DNA of 64,000 bases from an uncultured Desulfovibrio sp. (GCA_913060505.1 CAJXRQ010000014.1:1-64000), one strand, 5' to 3'. Counted from the stretch's first letter, positions 26,687 through 35,591 are shown. A program made the numbers and translations. Notes: generated by a model not told the origin, from the sequence alone.

Positions 26687-27859
26687 TTATTCTCCTTGTG
26701 CGAGCACACGCTCGACTATGTCCATATCCTTGTCGCCTCGGCCGGACAGGTTGACCATAACGTTCAGGCCTTGAAGTTCCTTTGCGTTCTCCAACACCCA
26801 GGCCACGGCATGTGAGCTTTCCAGCGCGGGGATGATTCCTTCACGACGGGAAAGGGTCTTGAATGCGTTGAGCGCCTGCGTGTCGTTGACGTTTCCGTAG
26901 TGTGCACGCCCCATTTTCTGGAGCGCGGAGTGCTCGGGGCCGACTCCCGGATAATCCAGCCCGGCCGCAACGGAATGCGAGGGCATGATCTGACCGTCCT
27001 CAGTCTGGAGCAGTTTGCTTTTGGCACCGTGTAAAACGCCGTCTGTGCCGAGGTTGAGTGGCGCGGAGTTGAAGCATCCGGGCTCACCGGTTCCTGCGGC
27101 TTCCACACCGACCAGTTTCACGGATTCATCCGGTACAAAGGCGTGGAATGCGCCAATTGCGTTGGAGCCACCACCGACACAGGCGCAAACGACATCCGGC
27201 AATGAACCGATGCGGTCCAGGAATTGTTGGCGGGCTTCGCGGCCTACCACGGCTTGCAGTTCGCGCACCAGCAATGGGAACGGATGCGGCCCGGCTGCTG
27301 TGCCAAAGCAGTAATGTGTGGTTTCCTGCGTGGAAATCCAGCACCGCAGGGCTTCATTGATCGCGTCCTTGAGAGTCCGAGTGCCGGATTCGACAGCCAC
27401 GACTTCCGCACCCAGCAGTTCCATGCGCCGTACGTTCAGAGCCTGACGTTCAACGTCCACGGCTCCCATGTAAACCTTGCACCCCATATCCATCATGGCG
27501 GCGGCCGTTGCAGTGGCCACACCGTTCATGCCTGCGCCGGTTTCCGTGAGCAGGGTTTTTTTGCCCATTTTCCTGGCCAGCAGAGCCTGCCCCAACGTGT
27601 TGTTGATCTTGTGCGCACCCGTGTGGTTCAGATCCTCGCGTTTGAGCCACAGATTCACGCCAATATCCTTTGAGAGGTTCGGGCAGAAAGTCAGAGCGGA
27701 AGGGCGTCCCACGCATTCCTTGAGCAACGTCGTAAATTCCTTTTGGAAATCCTCGGAAGCCATGATGGTGTCCATGGCCTGTTCCAGTTCCAGCAGTGGC
27801 GGCATAAGCAGCTCGGGGACGAACTGTCCGCCATAGTCACCAAAATAACCTTTCTTCAT
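26687..27859 (-). CDS. trpB: TrpB, tryptophan synthase beta subunit
   Basis: A 390-residue PLP enzyme that makes Trp from indole and serine. Lys84 in GAHKINN binds PLP, Glu106 in TETGAG is the catalytic acid, CVGGGSNAIG holds the phosphate, and NLSGRGDKDMD ends the protein. The substrate-carboxylate loop, normally GAGQHG, reads GAGMNG (108-113), a notable change. The start at 27859 is set by the family N-terminus (KKGYFGDYGGQFVPE) and a 4-bp overlap with trpF; upstream codons in frame lie inside trpF. Confidence 0.93.
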   Translation of the reverse strand: MKKGYFGDYGGQFVPELLMPPLLELEQAMDTIMASEDFQKEFTTLLKECVGRPSALTFCPNLSKDIGVNLWLKREDLNHTGAHKINNTLGQALLARKMGKKTLLTETGAGMNGVATATAAAMMDMGCKVYMGAVDVERQALNVRRMELLGAEVVAVESGTRTLKDAINEALRCWISTQETTHYCFGTAAGPHPFPLLVRELQAVVGREARQQFLDRIGSLPDVVCACVGGGSNAIGAFHAFVPDESVKLVGVEAAGTGEPGCFNSAPLNLGTDGVLHGAKSKLLQTEDGQIMPSHSVAAGLDYPGVGPEHSALQKMGRAHYGNVNDTQALNAFKTLSRREGIIPALESSHAVAWVLENAKELQGLNVMVNLSGRGDKDMDIVERVLAQGE

Positions 27860-28485
27860 GATGCCTTTCCTTTGTGGGCTGCAATGCGGCCCATGACCGC
27901 TTGCAATTTGGTTGCGTCCTTGATTCCGGGAGCGGATTCCACTCCGGAATTGATGTCCAGTACGGTTGGTTCCTGTTGCAGAATTGGTTCTACGTTGTTG
28001 GGGTCTAGTCCACCTGCAAGAAACCAATTTGTTTTTATTTCAACTTGTTGAAGGTTCGTGAAATCAATGGTTCGCCCATGTCCGCCGCCGCTGGAGCCAG
28101 CGTCGAAGAGCAGGAATGCACATGCCGGAGCAAAGCGGTCTATTTCCATTTGCAGTTCTGCTGGAGAGTCGTAGCGTTCAGGCCACAGTACCTTGATCAC
28201 CCGGTCGGCTCCTACCTCGCGGCAATCGTCCGGGGACTGGCCTCCATGAAGCTGGGCAAAATCAAGGTTGCACCGTTCCATGATGTCCCGGATTTCGTCC
28301 GGCGACTGTCGCACGAATACGCCGACCTTGGCCGCGTTGGGACAAGATGCCCTGGCAACGAAATCCCTGTCAGCGTTTCTCGGGCTGGATTCATGGAAAA
28401 TGAAGCCCATGAAATCAACACCAAGCTCACAGCACAAATGTACATCCTGTTCGCGGGTGAGTCCGCAAACCTTGACCTTGGTCAT
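27856..28485 (-). CDS. trpF: TrpF, phosphoribosylanthranilate isomerase
   Basis: A 209-residue TIM barrel. It opens TKVKVCGLTREQDV with the catalytic Cys, has GFIFHESSPRN, the DFAQLHG core, LLFDAGSSGGGHGRTIDF with the catalytic Asp, and FLAGGLDPNNV and DINSGVESAPGIKD as phosphate-binding ends. It overlaps trpB by 4 bp and trpC by 4 bp. Confidence 0.95.
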   Translation of the reverse strand: MTKVKVCGLTREQDVHLCCELGVDFMGFIFHESSPRNADRDFVARASCPNAAKVGVFVRQSPDEIRDIMERCNLDFAQLHGGQSPDDCREVGADRVIKVLWPERYDSPAELQMEIDRFAPACAFLLFDAGSSGGGHGRTIDFTNLQQVEIKTNWFLAGGLDPNNVEPILQQEPTVLDINSGVESAPGIKDATKLQAVMGRIAAHKGKAS

Positions 28486-29252
28486 TCCTTTGCTCCGGTC
28501 AGTTGGGCCAGCAATGTGGCCGGATCGTCGGCCAGCATCAGGCTGGTGCCGATGAGCACGGCATCAAAGCCAAGCTCGGCCATTTCCACTATCTGTGCAC
28601 GATTATCCACGCCGCTGGCGCTGATCCATAGCTCCCCATCCTGTTTGTCCATGAGGCGGCGTGAAATGTCCAGCGTGGTTGTCAGTGTATTCAGGTCGCG
28701 GTTGTTGACCTGAATGATTTTCGCTCCGGCTTCGCGCGCCGATTCAAGATCGGACTCGTCAAAGACTTCGGTCACGGGTTCCAGACCGGCCGCTTCGGCC
28801 AGTTGTACCATCTGGCGCAGTTCATGGCTGGAGCCGAACATGCGGGCGATAAGCAGTACCGCGGATGCCGGGCTGGATGCGGTCATGGCCACCTGAAGCG
28901 GGTCAATGATGAAGTCCTTGCGCAACAGGGGCAATCCACGGTCCGCGCACATGAACAGATAGTCGGGGTGTCCCTTGAAGTATTGGGATTCCGTAAGCAC
29001 ACTCATTGCCGCCGCGCCGTTTGTCGCATAGGTATCTGCATAATCCAGTGGATTGGCGTGTTCCCGCAAGACTCCTTTGGACGGTGATGCCGGTTTGAAT
29101 TCCGCAATAACGGCACCCGGTCCTTTGGCCCGGATGGCATTGGAGAAGCTCGGCCTGTTTCCCTCATAGACAGCCGGAATACGGCCTTCCATGAATTCGT
29201 CGTGCAGTGCCGCGATTTCTTCCTGTTTTGCGGCTCGGAACTTATCCAACAT
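28482..29252 (-). CDS. trpC: TrpC, indole-3-glycerol phosphate synthase
   Basis: A 256-residue TIM barrel: VIAEFKPASPSKGVL (substrate-binding Lys), AAAMSVLTESQYFKG, LPLLRKDFIID with the catalytic Lys, IIQVNNRDLNTL, and WISASGVDNR with FDAVLIGTSLM. It is a stand-alone enzyme rather than the fused TrpCF of enterobacteria. The start overlaps the trpD end by 11 bp, with AAGGGG eight bases upstream. Confidence 0.95.
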   Translation of the reverse strand: MLDKFRAAKQEEIAALHDEFMEGRIPAVYEGNRPSFSNAIRAKGPGAVIAEFKPASPSKGVLREHANPLDYADTYATNGAAAMSVLTESQYFKGHPDYLFMCADRGLPLLRKDFIIDPLQVAMTASSPASAVLLIARMFGSSHELRQMVQLAEAAGLEPVTEVFDESDLESAREAGAKIIQVNNRDLNTLTTTLDISRRLMDKQDGELWISASGVDNRAQIVEMAELGFDAVLIGTSLMLADDPATLLAQLTGAKE

Positions 29253-30252
29253 TGGGCAACCCCTTTGTCAGGCCCTGATTGACTGCATCACGGGCTTTGT
29301 CCGCGCATTCCCGCAGCGGTTCCTCTTCCAGCAGGTGCAGGCAGACGGCCAGGTTTACGGCCACCATGTCCATCATGGCCTGTGGGCCTTTGCCTGCGAG
29401 GATATTGCGCATGACGGCAACTCCCTCTTCCTTGTCCTTGACGCGAACATCTTCCGGCGAGTGGGTCGGGAAGCCGAGGCGGTCAGGGTTGACTGTTGTC
29501 TTTTCCATGATGCCGTCGTGCAACAGGTAACCTCGTGCCGGACCGAAGGTGGTCACTTCGTCGAAACCGCCTGCCCCGGCTATGACCATGGCCCGTTCAA
29601 TACCTGTCAACAGCAGGGCTTCACCCATGATCTGGAGTTTTGAAGGATCGCCAACTCCCAACAGCTGGTGCGTCGGGCGGGCCGGGTTGAGCAGCGGTCC
29701 CATGAAGTTGAACAGGGTGCGAATGCCCAGTGCCTGACGAACGGGCATGATGTGCTTGAAAGCCGGGTGGTAATGCGGTGCGAACAGGAACGCGAAGTTG
29801 GTTTCATCCAGTGAACGGGCGGCATATTCAGGATCTTGCATCAGGGGGATGCCCAATGCTTCGAGTACATCGGCGCTGCCGCAGGAAGAAGACACGGAAC
29901 GGTTGCCGTGTTTGGCTACCTTGTAGCCCATATCCGCAAGGAACAGGGCCACGGCCGTGGAGCAGTTGAAGCTCAGGGAACCGTCGCCGCCGGTACCGCA
30001 AGTGTCGATGACTGGTACGCCGACACTTCCGTCCGAATAGCCGGGGATGGCACGCGCATGGTCAAGACCTGCACGGACACCCGAGGCCAGATCCGTTGAA
30101 TCCTCTCCTTTGGCACGCAGCCCCATGAGGAATGCCCCGGCTGCAGCCGGGTCCATTTTGCCGTCCATGAGCATGCCGAACGCCGTATCAGCCTGCAAAT
30201 CCGTTAGCTCGTTGCCTAGTGCCAGTTGTTCCAATATTTCCGTAATAGTCAT
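29242..30252 (-). CDS. trpD: TrpD, anthranilate phosphoribosyltransferase
   Basis: A 336-residue enzyme with the PRPP-binding DTCGTGGDGSLSFNCST, KHGNRSVSSSCGSADVLEALG, FAPHYHPAFKHIMPVRQALGIRTLFNFMGPLLNP and the acidic FDEVTTFGP. It is a separate gene, not fused to trpG. The start at 30252 is preceded by GGAG, and the family N-terminus (TITEILEQLALGNEL) begins there; the open frame to 30351 belongs to trpG. Confidence 0.95.
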   Translation of the reverse strand: MTITEILEQLALGNELTDLQADTAFGMLMDGKMDPAAAGAFLMGLRAKGEDSTDLASGVRAGLDHARAIPGYSDGSVGVPVIDTCGTGGDGSLSFNCSTAVALFLADMGYKVAKHGNRSVSSSCGSADVLEALGIPLMQDPEYAARSLDETNFAFLFAPHYHPAFKHIMPVRQALGIRTLFNFMGPLLNPARPTHQLLGVGDPSKLQIMGEALLLTGIERAMVIAGAGGFDEVTTFGPARGYLLHDGIMEKTTVNPDRLGFPTHSPEDVRVKDKEEGVAVMRNILAGKGPQAMMDMVAVNLAVCLHLLEEEPLRECADKARDAVNQGLTKGLPNVG

Positions 30253-30263
30253 GACTCTCTCCT

Positions 30264-30836
30264 TTATGCGGATATTTTCAAGAAGTTGTCGAGCAGTTGC
30301 GGCCCCTTGGGGGTCAGAATCGACTCGGGGTGGAACTGGACGCCATGCCATGGCCTGTCCCTGTAGCGCAGGCCCATGACTTCATCACGATCGGCAGTCG
30401 CCGTGATTTCCAGTTTCTCCGGGGCTTCCCCGGCCCGTACGGTCAGGGAATGATAGCGGCAAACTTCCATGCCGTCAGGGATACCCGCGAACAGACCTTC
30501 ACCGTTATGGAAGACCTTGGAGGTCTTGCCGTGCATGATTCTGTAGTTGCGGTCCACGGTGGCTCCGGCAAACGCACCGAGGCATTGGTGGCCGAGGCAC
30601 ACGCCGAGAACCGGCACTACGGGCGGCAACTGGGCCAGAAACTCCAGGCAGTACCCGGCGTTGTACGGGGTGCTGGGGCCGGGAGAGATGCAAACCCGTT
30701 CCAGTTTGCCGTTGCCTGCCAGTTCCAGCAGTTCGGGCCTGTCGTTGCGGATAACCACAGGATCCGCGCCCAGCTGCTGAAATGCCTGCACCAGATTGAA
30801 GGTGAACGAGTCGTAATTATCTATGAGTAAAAACAT
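30264..30836 (-). CDS. trpG: TrpG, anthranilate synthase glutaminase subunit
   Basis: A 190-residue class I glutamine amidotransferase: LLIDNYDSFTFNL, ISPGPSTPYNAG, the nucleophile in VLGVCLGHQCLG, and the catalytic HPES in WHGVQFHPESILT. It supplies ammonia to TrpE for anthranilate synthesis. It overlaps the trpE end by 20 bp and has GGGAG upstream of the ATG. Confidence 0.95.
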   Translation of the reverse strand: MFLLIDNYDSFTFNLVQAFQQLGADPVVIRNDRPELLELAGNGKLERVCISPGPSTPYNAGYCLEFLAQLPPVVPVLGVCLGHQCLGAFAGATVDRNYRIMHGKTSKVFHNGEGLFAGIPDGMEVCRYHSLTVRAGEAPEKLEITATADRDEVMGLRYRDRPWHGVQFHPESILTPKGPQLLDNFLKISA

Positions 30837-32256
30837 CGCCAGCTCCCTTGCCGGTTATGACTTCGAGAAGCACCCGAGCCTTGTTGTTGCATTCCTGCCA
30901 TTCCTTTTCCGGGTCCGAGTCGTAAACAATTCCTGCACCGGCCTGCCAGTTGCATTCGCCATTGCGGATCCACATGCTGCGGATAGTGATGCCTGTGTCC
31001 AGACTCACGGTTTCCTTACCCAGCCCCATCCAGCCGATGCAGCCGCCGTATGGTCCGCGCTCCTGCCGTTCCAGGTCGGCGATGATTTCCATGGCCCGAA
31101 CCTTGGGCGCACCGGACAGTGTTCCCGCCGGGAAAGTGGACTGCAACACGTCGATGGCGTCCATATCTTCCTTGAGGTCTCCTTCTACATAGGAAGTCAG
31201 GTGCATGACGTGTGAGAAACGCTCTACGTTCATAAACTTGCGCACTTCCACGGTACCGGGCTTGGCGATGCGGCCAAGGTCATTACGCCCGAGGTCTACG
31301 AGCATGACGTGTTCGGCGCGTTCCTTGGGATCGGCCAGCAGTTCCTTTTCCAGTTCAAGGTCTTCCTTTTCGCTGTGCCCTCTGGGGCGTGTACCTGCAA
31401 TAGGTCGAACTTCAAGCGCCCCTTTGTCGCAGCGGACCATCATTTCCGGGGAGGAACCGAGTAATATCGTTCCGGACTGCACAGACTTGGGGAAGCGCAT
31501 GAAGAACATGAATGGTGAGGGATTTGCCTGCCGGAGCCTGCGGTAGATGCGGAACGGATCATCGGGAACCGGTACCGAGAAGCGGGTGGACAGCACGACC
31601 TGAATGCATTCGCCTTCGGCAATGAGTTCCTTGGCCTTTTCCACCGCAGCCATATATTGTTTCTTGCCCGGGTGCATGGTGGGAGTACCCGCTTCGGGCG
31701 CAGCCAGATCCATGCCCCATTCCGTGGCGGCCGGACGTGGCGTGGCTTCCTTGTCCAGGCTCAAATAACAACAGGAATGGCGCAGGTGGTCGAAGAGCAC
31801 CATCTGGCCGGGCAGGACCATGCAGGCCTCAGCTTTTTCCGGGGGGAGAACCTGTGCCAGTTTCGGTTCAAACATGCCGCCTGTCCCATATCCGAAGTAA
31901 CCATATAAACCTCGGGTCAGGCCGGGCAGGCCGTCGCGACCTCCGTTTGCTTCCTGCTCCACATCAACGAGACGGGAAACGCGGCGCAAGCCTTCAAGAT
32001 AATCCATACCTTTCAAAGCCTTGAGGCCCTGTAGCCGGTTGTCGTTGATGTCCATGGCCAATTTGCCGCCCACCGGATGCAGGGTCAGGCGGAAATCCCA
32101 GGCAATGAGGCTATAGCGGCCAAGTCTGCCGTCCACTTCTGCGGATTCAAGAAGAATGCCCGGTCGGTCTCCGACCAGCCCGAGGTACAGGCTGATGGGC
32201 GTCTGTACGTCTGCCGGGAGCCATTTCCCGTATTGTTTCAATTGAATGGGGTCCAT
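30817..32256 (-). CDS. trpE: TrpE, anthranilate synthase component I
   Basis: A 479-residue chorismate-using enzyme. The Trp feedback site LLES is present (35-38), so the enzyme is probably inhibited by Trp. Catalytic blocks include SSPEMMVRCDKGALEVRPIAGTRPRG, EHVMLVDLGRNDLGRI, SHVMHLTSYVEG, and TFPAGTLSGAPKVRAMEII with GAGIVYDSDPEKEW. The start is preceded by GGAGGAACA. A terminator with a T9 tail lies only 21 bp upstream of the ATG, as expected for an attenuated gene. Confidence 0.95.
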   Translation of the reverse strand: MDPIQLKQYGKWLPADVQTPISLYLGLVGDRPGILLESAEVDGRLGRYSLIAWDFRLTLHPVGGKLAMDINDNRLQGLKALKGMDYLEGLRRVSRLVDVEQEANGGRDGLPGLTRGLYGYFGYGTGGMFEPKLAQVLPPEKAEACMVLPGQMVLFDHLRHSCCYLSLDKEATPRPAATEWGMDLAAPEAGTPTMHPGKKQYMAAVEKAKELIAEGECIQVVLSTRFSVPVPDDPFRIYRRLRQANPSPFMFFMRFPKSVQSGTILLGSSPEMMVRCDKGALEVRPIAGTRPRGHSEKEDLELEKELLADPKERAEHVMLVDLGRNDLGRIAKPGTVEVRKFMNVERFSHVMHLTSYVEGDLKEDMDAIDVLQSTFPAGTLSGAPKVRAMEIIADLERQERGPYGGCIGWMGLGKETVSLDTGITIRSMWIRNGECNWQAGAGIVYDSDPEKEWQECNNKARVLLEVITGKGAGDVFTHR

Positions 32257-32277
32257 TGTTCCTCCGTTGTCTGTTGT

Positions 32278-32312
32278 AAAAAAAAAGGCCGCCTCCCGGA
32301 GGAGAGCGGCCT
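32278..32312 (-). terminator. Intrinsic terminator between tyrA and trpE (attenuator stem 3:4)
   Basis: On the minus strand AGGCCGC pairs with GCGGCCT, with CTCC/GGAG extending the stem, followed by nine T. It stands 43 bp after tyrA and just before the trpE ribosome site. Full termination here would silence six downstream genes, so conditional read-through is implied. Confidence 0.9.
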
Positions 32313-32378
32313 GGCTTTCGTTTTATCTGCCGTGCTTCAGGCGCAATCCTCCATTCATGTTTCGTTGCGCCACCACCA
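32286..32378 (-). promoter_or_regulatory. Candidate Trp attenuator using the 3' end of tyrA as leader peptide
   Basis: The last codons of tyrA are TGG TGG TGG CGC AAC GAA ACA TGA, so the protein ends WWWRNET. Segment 1 GGCGCAA (32365-32371) starts at the third Trp codon and pairs perfectly with segment 2 TTGCGCC (32340-32346), with the tyrA stop codon in the loop. GGAGGA in segment 2 (32347-32352) can instead pair with TCCTCC (32298-32303) in the left arm of the terminator. This is the arrangement of the E. coli trp attenuator, but with an enzyme gene in place of a leader peptide. The pairing is read from sequence; the mechanism is inferred. Confidence 0.72.
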
Positions 32379-33119
32379 CTGTGCCAAAGATGCCAGAAGA
32401 TCCATCTCGCCACCGGCGGCAAGGCTGAACAGGGTCATGAACTGGCGAGCGGTTTCCTGCAGGTAGGGGTTTGCGTCCGCAATGGTTTCAAAAAGTTCAC
32501 TGTCCTTGGTGAACATTTTGCGGGCCGCTTCCAGCCTGCGGTTGAATGAGGGAGTTACAAAGTTTTCAATGCCGGGGAACCGTCCGGCAGCTGCGAGATA
32601 AGCCGCCGTGGTCGTAAAGTTGAGCCCCTGAATGAAGGCCATGGCCTTGTCGTGTTCGGCAGCCGTGGTCGTGAACGGCTCGAAGCTTGCCTGCCGGAAT
32701 AGCTTTGCGATCCGTTCGGCCTGTTTTGCGTGTTTTTCCCTGCCGGGCATTACCGCGACCCTGGGCGTGAAGCCTTCGGGAATGGCCGGGCCGAATAGCG
32801 GATGAGTACCGACGACGGGGCCGTTATGGGCCTTGAGCATGACTCGCAGGGGCAGCTCCTTGACAGAACCCACGTCTGCAAGCACAGCGGTGTCGTTCAT
32901 GTGCGGCATGATGCTTTCCAGCACTGACTTCATGGCTGTTACCGGAACACAGAGCAATACGAGTTCGCTCCGGCTCAGGGCGTTGCGTATGGCCGTATCC
33001 TCAAACGGACGGTCAAGTTCGGCCACAGTGCAGCCCAACTCCCGAAATCGTTTCGAGAACAGGCCGCCCATTTGGCCTTTTGCGCCCACAATGGCCATAT
33101 GCTGGAATTCTGGTTCCAT
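32355..33119 (-). CDS. tyrA: TyrA, prephenate dehydrogenase
   Basis: A 254-residue NAD(P)-dependent enzyme: HMAIVGAKGQMGGLFSKRF is the dinucleotide fold, LVLLCVPVTAMKSVL and LADVGSVKELPLR follow, then VVGTHPLFGP with the catalytic His, and TAAEHDKAMAFIQGLNF. It makes hydroxyphenylpyruvate for Tyr. The start at 33119 has GGAAGG in the end of aroA. The protein contains no Trp except three in a row at its C-terminus (AQWWWRNET), which fits the attenuator described at 32286-32378. Confidence 0.9.
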   Translation of the reverse strand: MEPEFQHMAIVGAKGQMGGLFSKRFRELGCTVAELDRPFEDTAIRNALSRSELVLLCVPVTAMKSVLESIMPHMNDTAVLADVGSVKELPLRVMLKAHNGPVVGTHPLFGPAIPEGFTPRVAVMPGREKHAKQAERIAKLFRQASFEPFTTTAAEHDKAMAFIQGLNFTTTAAYLAAAGRFPGIENFVTPSFNRRLEAARKMFTKDSELFETIADANPYLQETARQFMTLFSLAAGGEMDLLASLAQWWWRNET

Positions 33120-33120
33120 C

Positions 33121-34485
33121 CTATTGGCCTTCCAGTACCTTTTCCCACTCATCAAAGAATTGGGGGAATGATTTGCCTACGCAGGCGGGGTTGTCGAGGT
33201 CCGGGTTGATGCCGGAAAGTTCAAACAGGGACATGCTCATGGCTATACGATGGTCCCCGTAGGTTTCAAAATCAATAGCCGTGCCGGATTCAAGCGGCGC
33301 GGGCGTGATTTTCATACCATCTTCGAATTGTTCCACAGAACAGCCCGTCTTGGCAATCTGTTCCGCGCAGGCCAGCAGCCTGTCACATTCCTTGATGCGC
33401 AGGTGCGCGACGTTGCGGATGGTCGTGGGGCTGACTGCATGCGCTGCCACAACGGCAATCGTGGGGACCAGATCCGGGCATTTGCCCATGTCCACGTTGA
33501 TGCCCCTGAGCTTGCGCGGGTAGATGGTGATGCCCTTGTCCGGGGTCACATTCAGGCCCGCCCCCATTTGCGCCAGAATGTCGATGATGGCACTATCGCC
33601 CTGAAGGGAATCCGGGCGGATGCCCTGAACCTTGACCGGGTGCTTGCCGATGGCTCCTGCGGCGAGGAAGTAGGAAGAGTTGCTCCAGTCGCCCTCCACA
33701 CGGTAGTTGGCAGCCTCATACCCGGACGGCTCCACATGGAAGCGCAGGGCGCCGGGGTCCACCTGCCGGATTGAGCGCCACGGAACTTCCATCCAACGGC
33801 CTTCCTGAAGGATTTCCACGGCAAACTTGGCCTTGAAGTCCTCCATGATCTGGAGGGTGAGAGCCACATACGGCCAGGAAACGGCCTTTTTGCCGGAAAC
33901 CGTGATCAGTATTGGTTTTTCGGAAAGGGGAGCGCCAAGCAGCAGGCCGGAAAGGTACTGGCTGGATTCCTCAAGGGTGATATCCACGACTTTCTTGCGG
34001 TAGCCCTTGGTTTCCATGATGAACGGCAAGTGTCCTTCCTGCCCTTGGAAATCAAATTGTACGCCGAGGTGGGAGAGGGCTTCCACCAGTTCCTTCATGG
34101 GACGTTCGTGCATGCGCGGTGCGCCGTGTACATGAAATGTGCCTTTTCCTGCCGCGGCAACGGCGGTCATGATGCGGCAGGTGGTGCCGGATTCATGCAT
34201 GAAGAGTTCATGCGGTTCATCGTTGCGGTTGCGGCCGTCATGATTGCCGCCGCGGGGACCATCTTCCATGCCTTGTACCTGGATGGCTCCATCTTCGGTC
34301 TCCGAGAAGCTCGCCCCGCAGGCGATCAGGCAGTTTTTCGTACGCATGATGTCATCCGAATCCAGAAGGCCGGAAATGACGGATTGTCCCTTGGCCAGCG
34401 CTCCGGCTATCAGTGTCCGATGGGACAAGGACTTGGATGCCGGTGCCTGAACCGTGATGATGCCGTTGGGATTGCTGGGTGTCAT
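33121..34485 (-). CDS. aroA: AroA, 5-enolpyruvylshikimate-3-phosphate synthase
   Basis: A 454-residue enzyme that joins shikimate-3-phosphate and PEP. Visible are APASKSLSHRTLIAGALAKG (PEP/S3P binding), MHESGTTCRIMTAVAA (corresponding to GNAGT, here ESGTT), the loop MHERPMKELVEALSHLG, LRIKECDRLLACAEQ, and ETYGDHRIAMSMSL. The Asp-rich insertion near residue 80 (RGGNHDGRNRNDEP) is unusual. It ends one base before the tyrA start. Confidence 0.92.
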   Translation of the reverse strand: MTPSNPNGIITVQAPASKSLSHRTLIAGALAKGQSVISGLLDSDDIMRTKNCLIACGASFSETEDGAIQVQGMEDGPRGGNHDGRNRNDEPHELFMHESGTTCRIMTAVAAAGKGTFHVHGAPRMHERPMKELVEALSHLGVQFDFQGQEGHLPFIMETKGYRKKVVDITLEESSQYLSGLLLGAPLSEKPILITVSGKKAVSWPYVALTLQIMEDFKAKFAVEILQEGRWMEVPWRSIRQVDPGALRFHVEPSGYEAANYRVEGDWSNSSYFLAAGAIGKHPVKVQGIRPDSLQGDSAIIDILAQMGAGLNVTPDKGITIYPRKLRGINVDMGKCPDLVPTIAVVAAHAVSPTTIRNVAHLRIKECDRLLACAEQIAKTGCSVEQFEDGMKITPAPLESGTAIDFETYGDHRIAMSMSLFELSGINPDLDNPACVGKSFPQFFDEWEKVLEGQ

Positions 34486-34489
34486 ACTT

Positions 34490-35587
34490 TTATTCTCCGC
34501 CGTCCGTACGCGCGGAAGGGTAGGTTCCCAAAACGCGCAGGGTATGGCACTGCTCTCGCAGCATGTTCAAAATTGATTCGTGCTCGGCTTTGGACAAGTC
34601 GCATTCCAGGTCCGTAAAGAAGACATACTTCCACTTTTCGCCGCGCACCGGCCGGGATTCCAGCTTGGTCATGTTGATGCCGTTTCCAGCCAGTGTGTTC
34701 AGGATTTTTGCCAGCGCACCGGGGCTGTCCGGCGTGGTGAACAGGATTGACGTCTTGTCTCGCTCGTCTTCCCGGCAGGGAGACGGAGCGATGACCAGAA
34801 AACGTGTCCAGTTGTCCGGATGATCCTCGATTCGTTCGGCAAGAATGTTCAAACCATGCATTTCGGCCAGTTTGGAATTGCCCACGATGGCGATGGTTCC
34901 ATCCTGGGTTGCGGCCTCTGCGGCCGCCGCCGTGGACGTTGTGGTGTTGCGCGGGAGTTCGGGCAGCTTGGCGTCCAGCCATTCCCGGCATTGTTCCAGC
35001 GGTTGCGGGTGGGAAAGAACGCTTTTCACACTGTGCATATCGTCGGCAAGACTCATGAGGCAGTGGCTGATGCGGCTGTATATTTCGCCCTGAATGAAAA
35101 CAGGATATTTCATGAACAGGTCCGCGACCTGGCCTACGGTTCCTTCCAGGGAATTTTCCAGCGGAATAACACCCAGTTCGGCACCTTCATCGGCCACGGC
35201 CCGGAAGATTTCCTCAAAAGTTGCCTTGGGGGTCAGGTACTGGGAGTGTCCCATGTGGCGTAGCGCCGCAAAATAGGAAAATGTTCCTTCAGGTCCGAGA
35301 TACACCGTGCGTTCCGGGCGTTGCAGCCTGCGGGAGGAAGACATGATCTCCCTGTAGATGGCGCGCAGATGTTTTTCCGGCAGCGGTCCCGGATTGCCAT
35401 CGGCTATCTTGTTCATGACTTCCCGCTCCCGGAAAGGCATGTAAATGGGCTCGTTGTTGTCCGCTTTGTGGCGGCCTACTTCAAGGCTGACCTGGGCGCG
35501 GGCGTTGAGCAGATCGACAAGCTTCTTGTCCAGCTTGTCGATGCGCGACCGCATATTGTTGAGAGGTTTATCGGTCTTGTCCGCCAT
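34490..35587 (-). CDS. pheA: PheA, chorismate mutase/prephenate dehydratase
   Basis: A 365-residue bifunctional P-protein. Residues about 10-95 are an AroQ chorismate mutase (NNMRSRIDKLDKKLVDLL, VGRHK), about 100-275 a prephenate dehydratase (YLGPEGTFSYFAA, VIPLENSLEGTVGQVADLF, NTTTSTAAAAEAA), and about 290-365 an ACT domain with PGALAKILNTLAG and ESRPVRGEKWKYVFF, the Phe-binding regulatory site. The start at 35587 follows AAGGAAGG; the open frame beyond lies in aroB'. Feedback inhibition by Phe is expected from the ACT motifs. Confidence 0.95.
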   Translation of the reverse strand: MADKTDKPLNNMRSRIDKLDKKLVDLLNARAQVSLEVGRHKADNNEPIYMPFREREVMNKIADGNPGPLPEKHLRAIYREIMSSSRRLQRPERTVYLGPEGTFSYFAALRHMGHSQYLTPKATFEEIFRAVADEGAELGVIPLENSLEGTVGQVADLFMKYPVFIQGEIYSRISHCLMSLADDMHSVKSVLSHPQPLEQCREWLDAKLPELPRNTTTSTAAAAEAATQDGTIAIVGNSKLAEMHGLNILAERIEDHPDNWTRFLVIAPSPCREDERDKTSILFTTPDSPGALAKILNTLAGNGINMTKLESRPVRGEKWKYVFFTDLECDLSKAEHESILNMLREQCHTLRVLGTYPSARTDGGE

Positions 35588-35591
35588 GAGC

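Noticed and set aside
32340-32357. Five-codon ORF (MEDCA) immediately after the tyrA stop, as an alternative leader peptide
   Set aside because: It contains no Trp codon and lies within the second attenuator segment; the Trp codons of tyrA itself explain the layout better.
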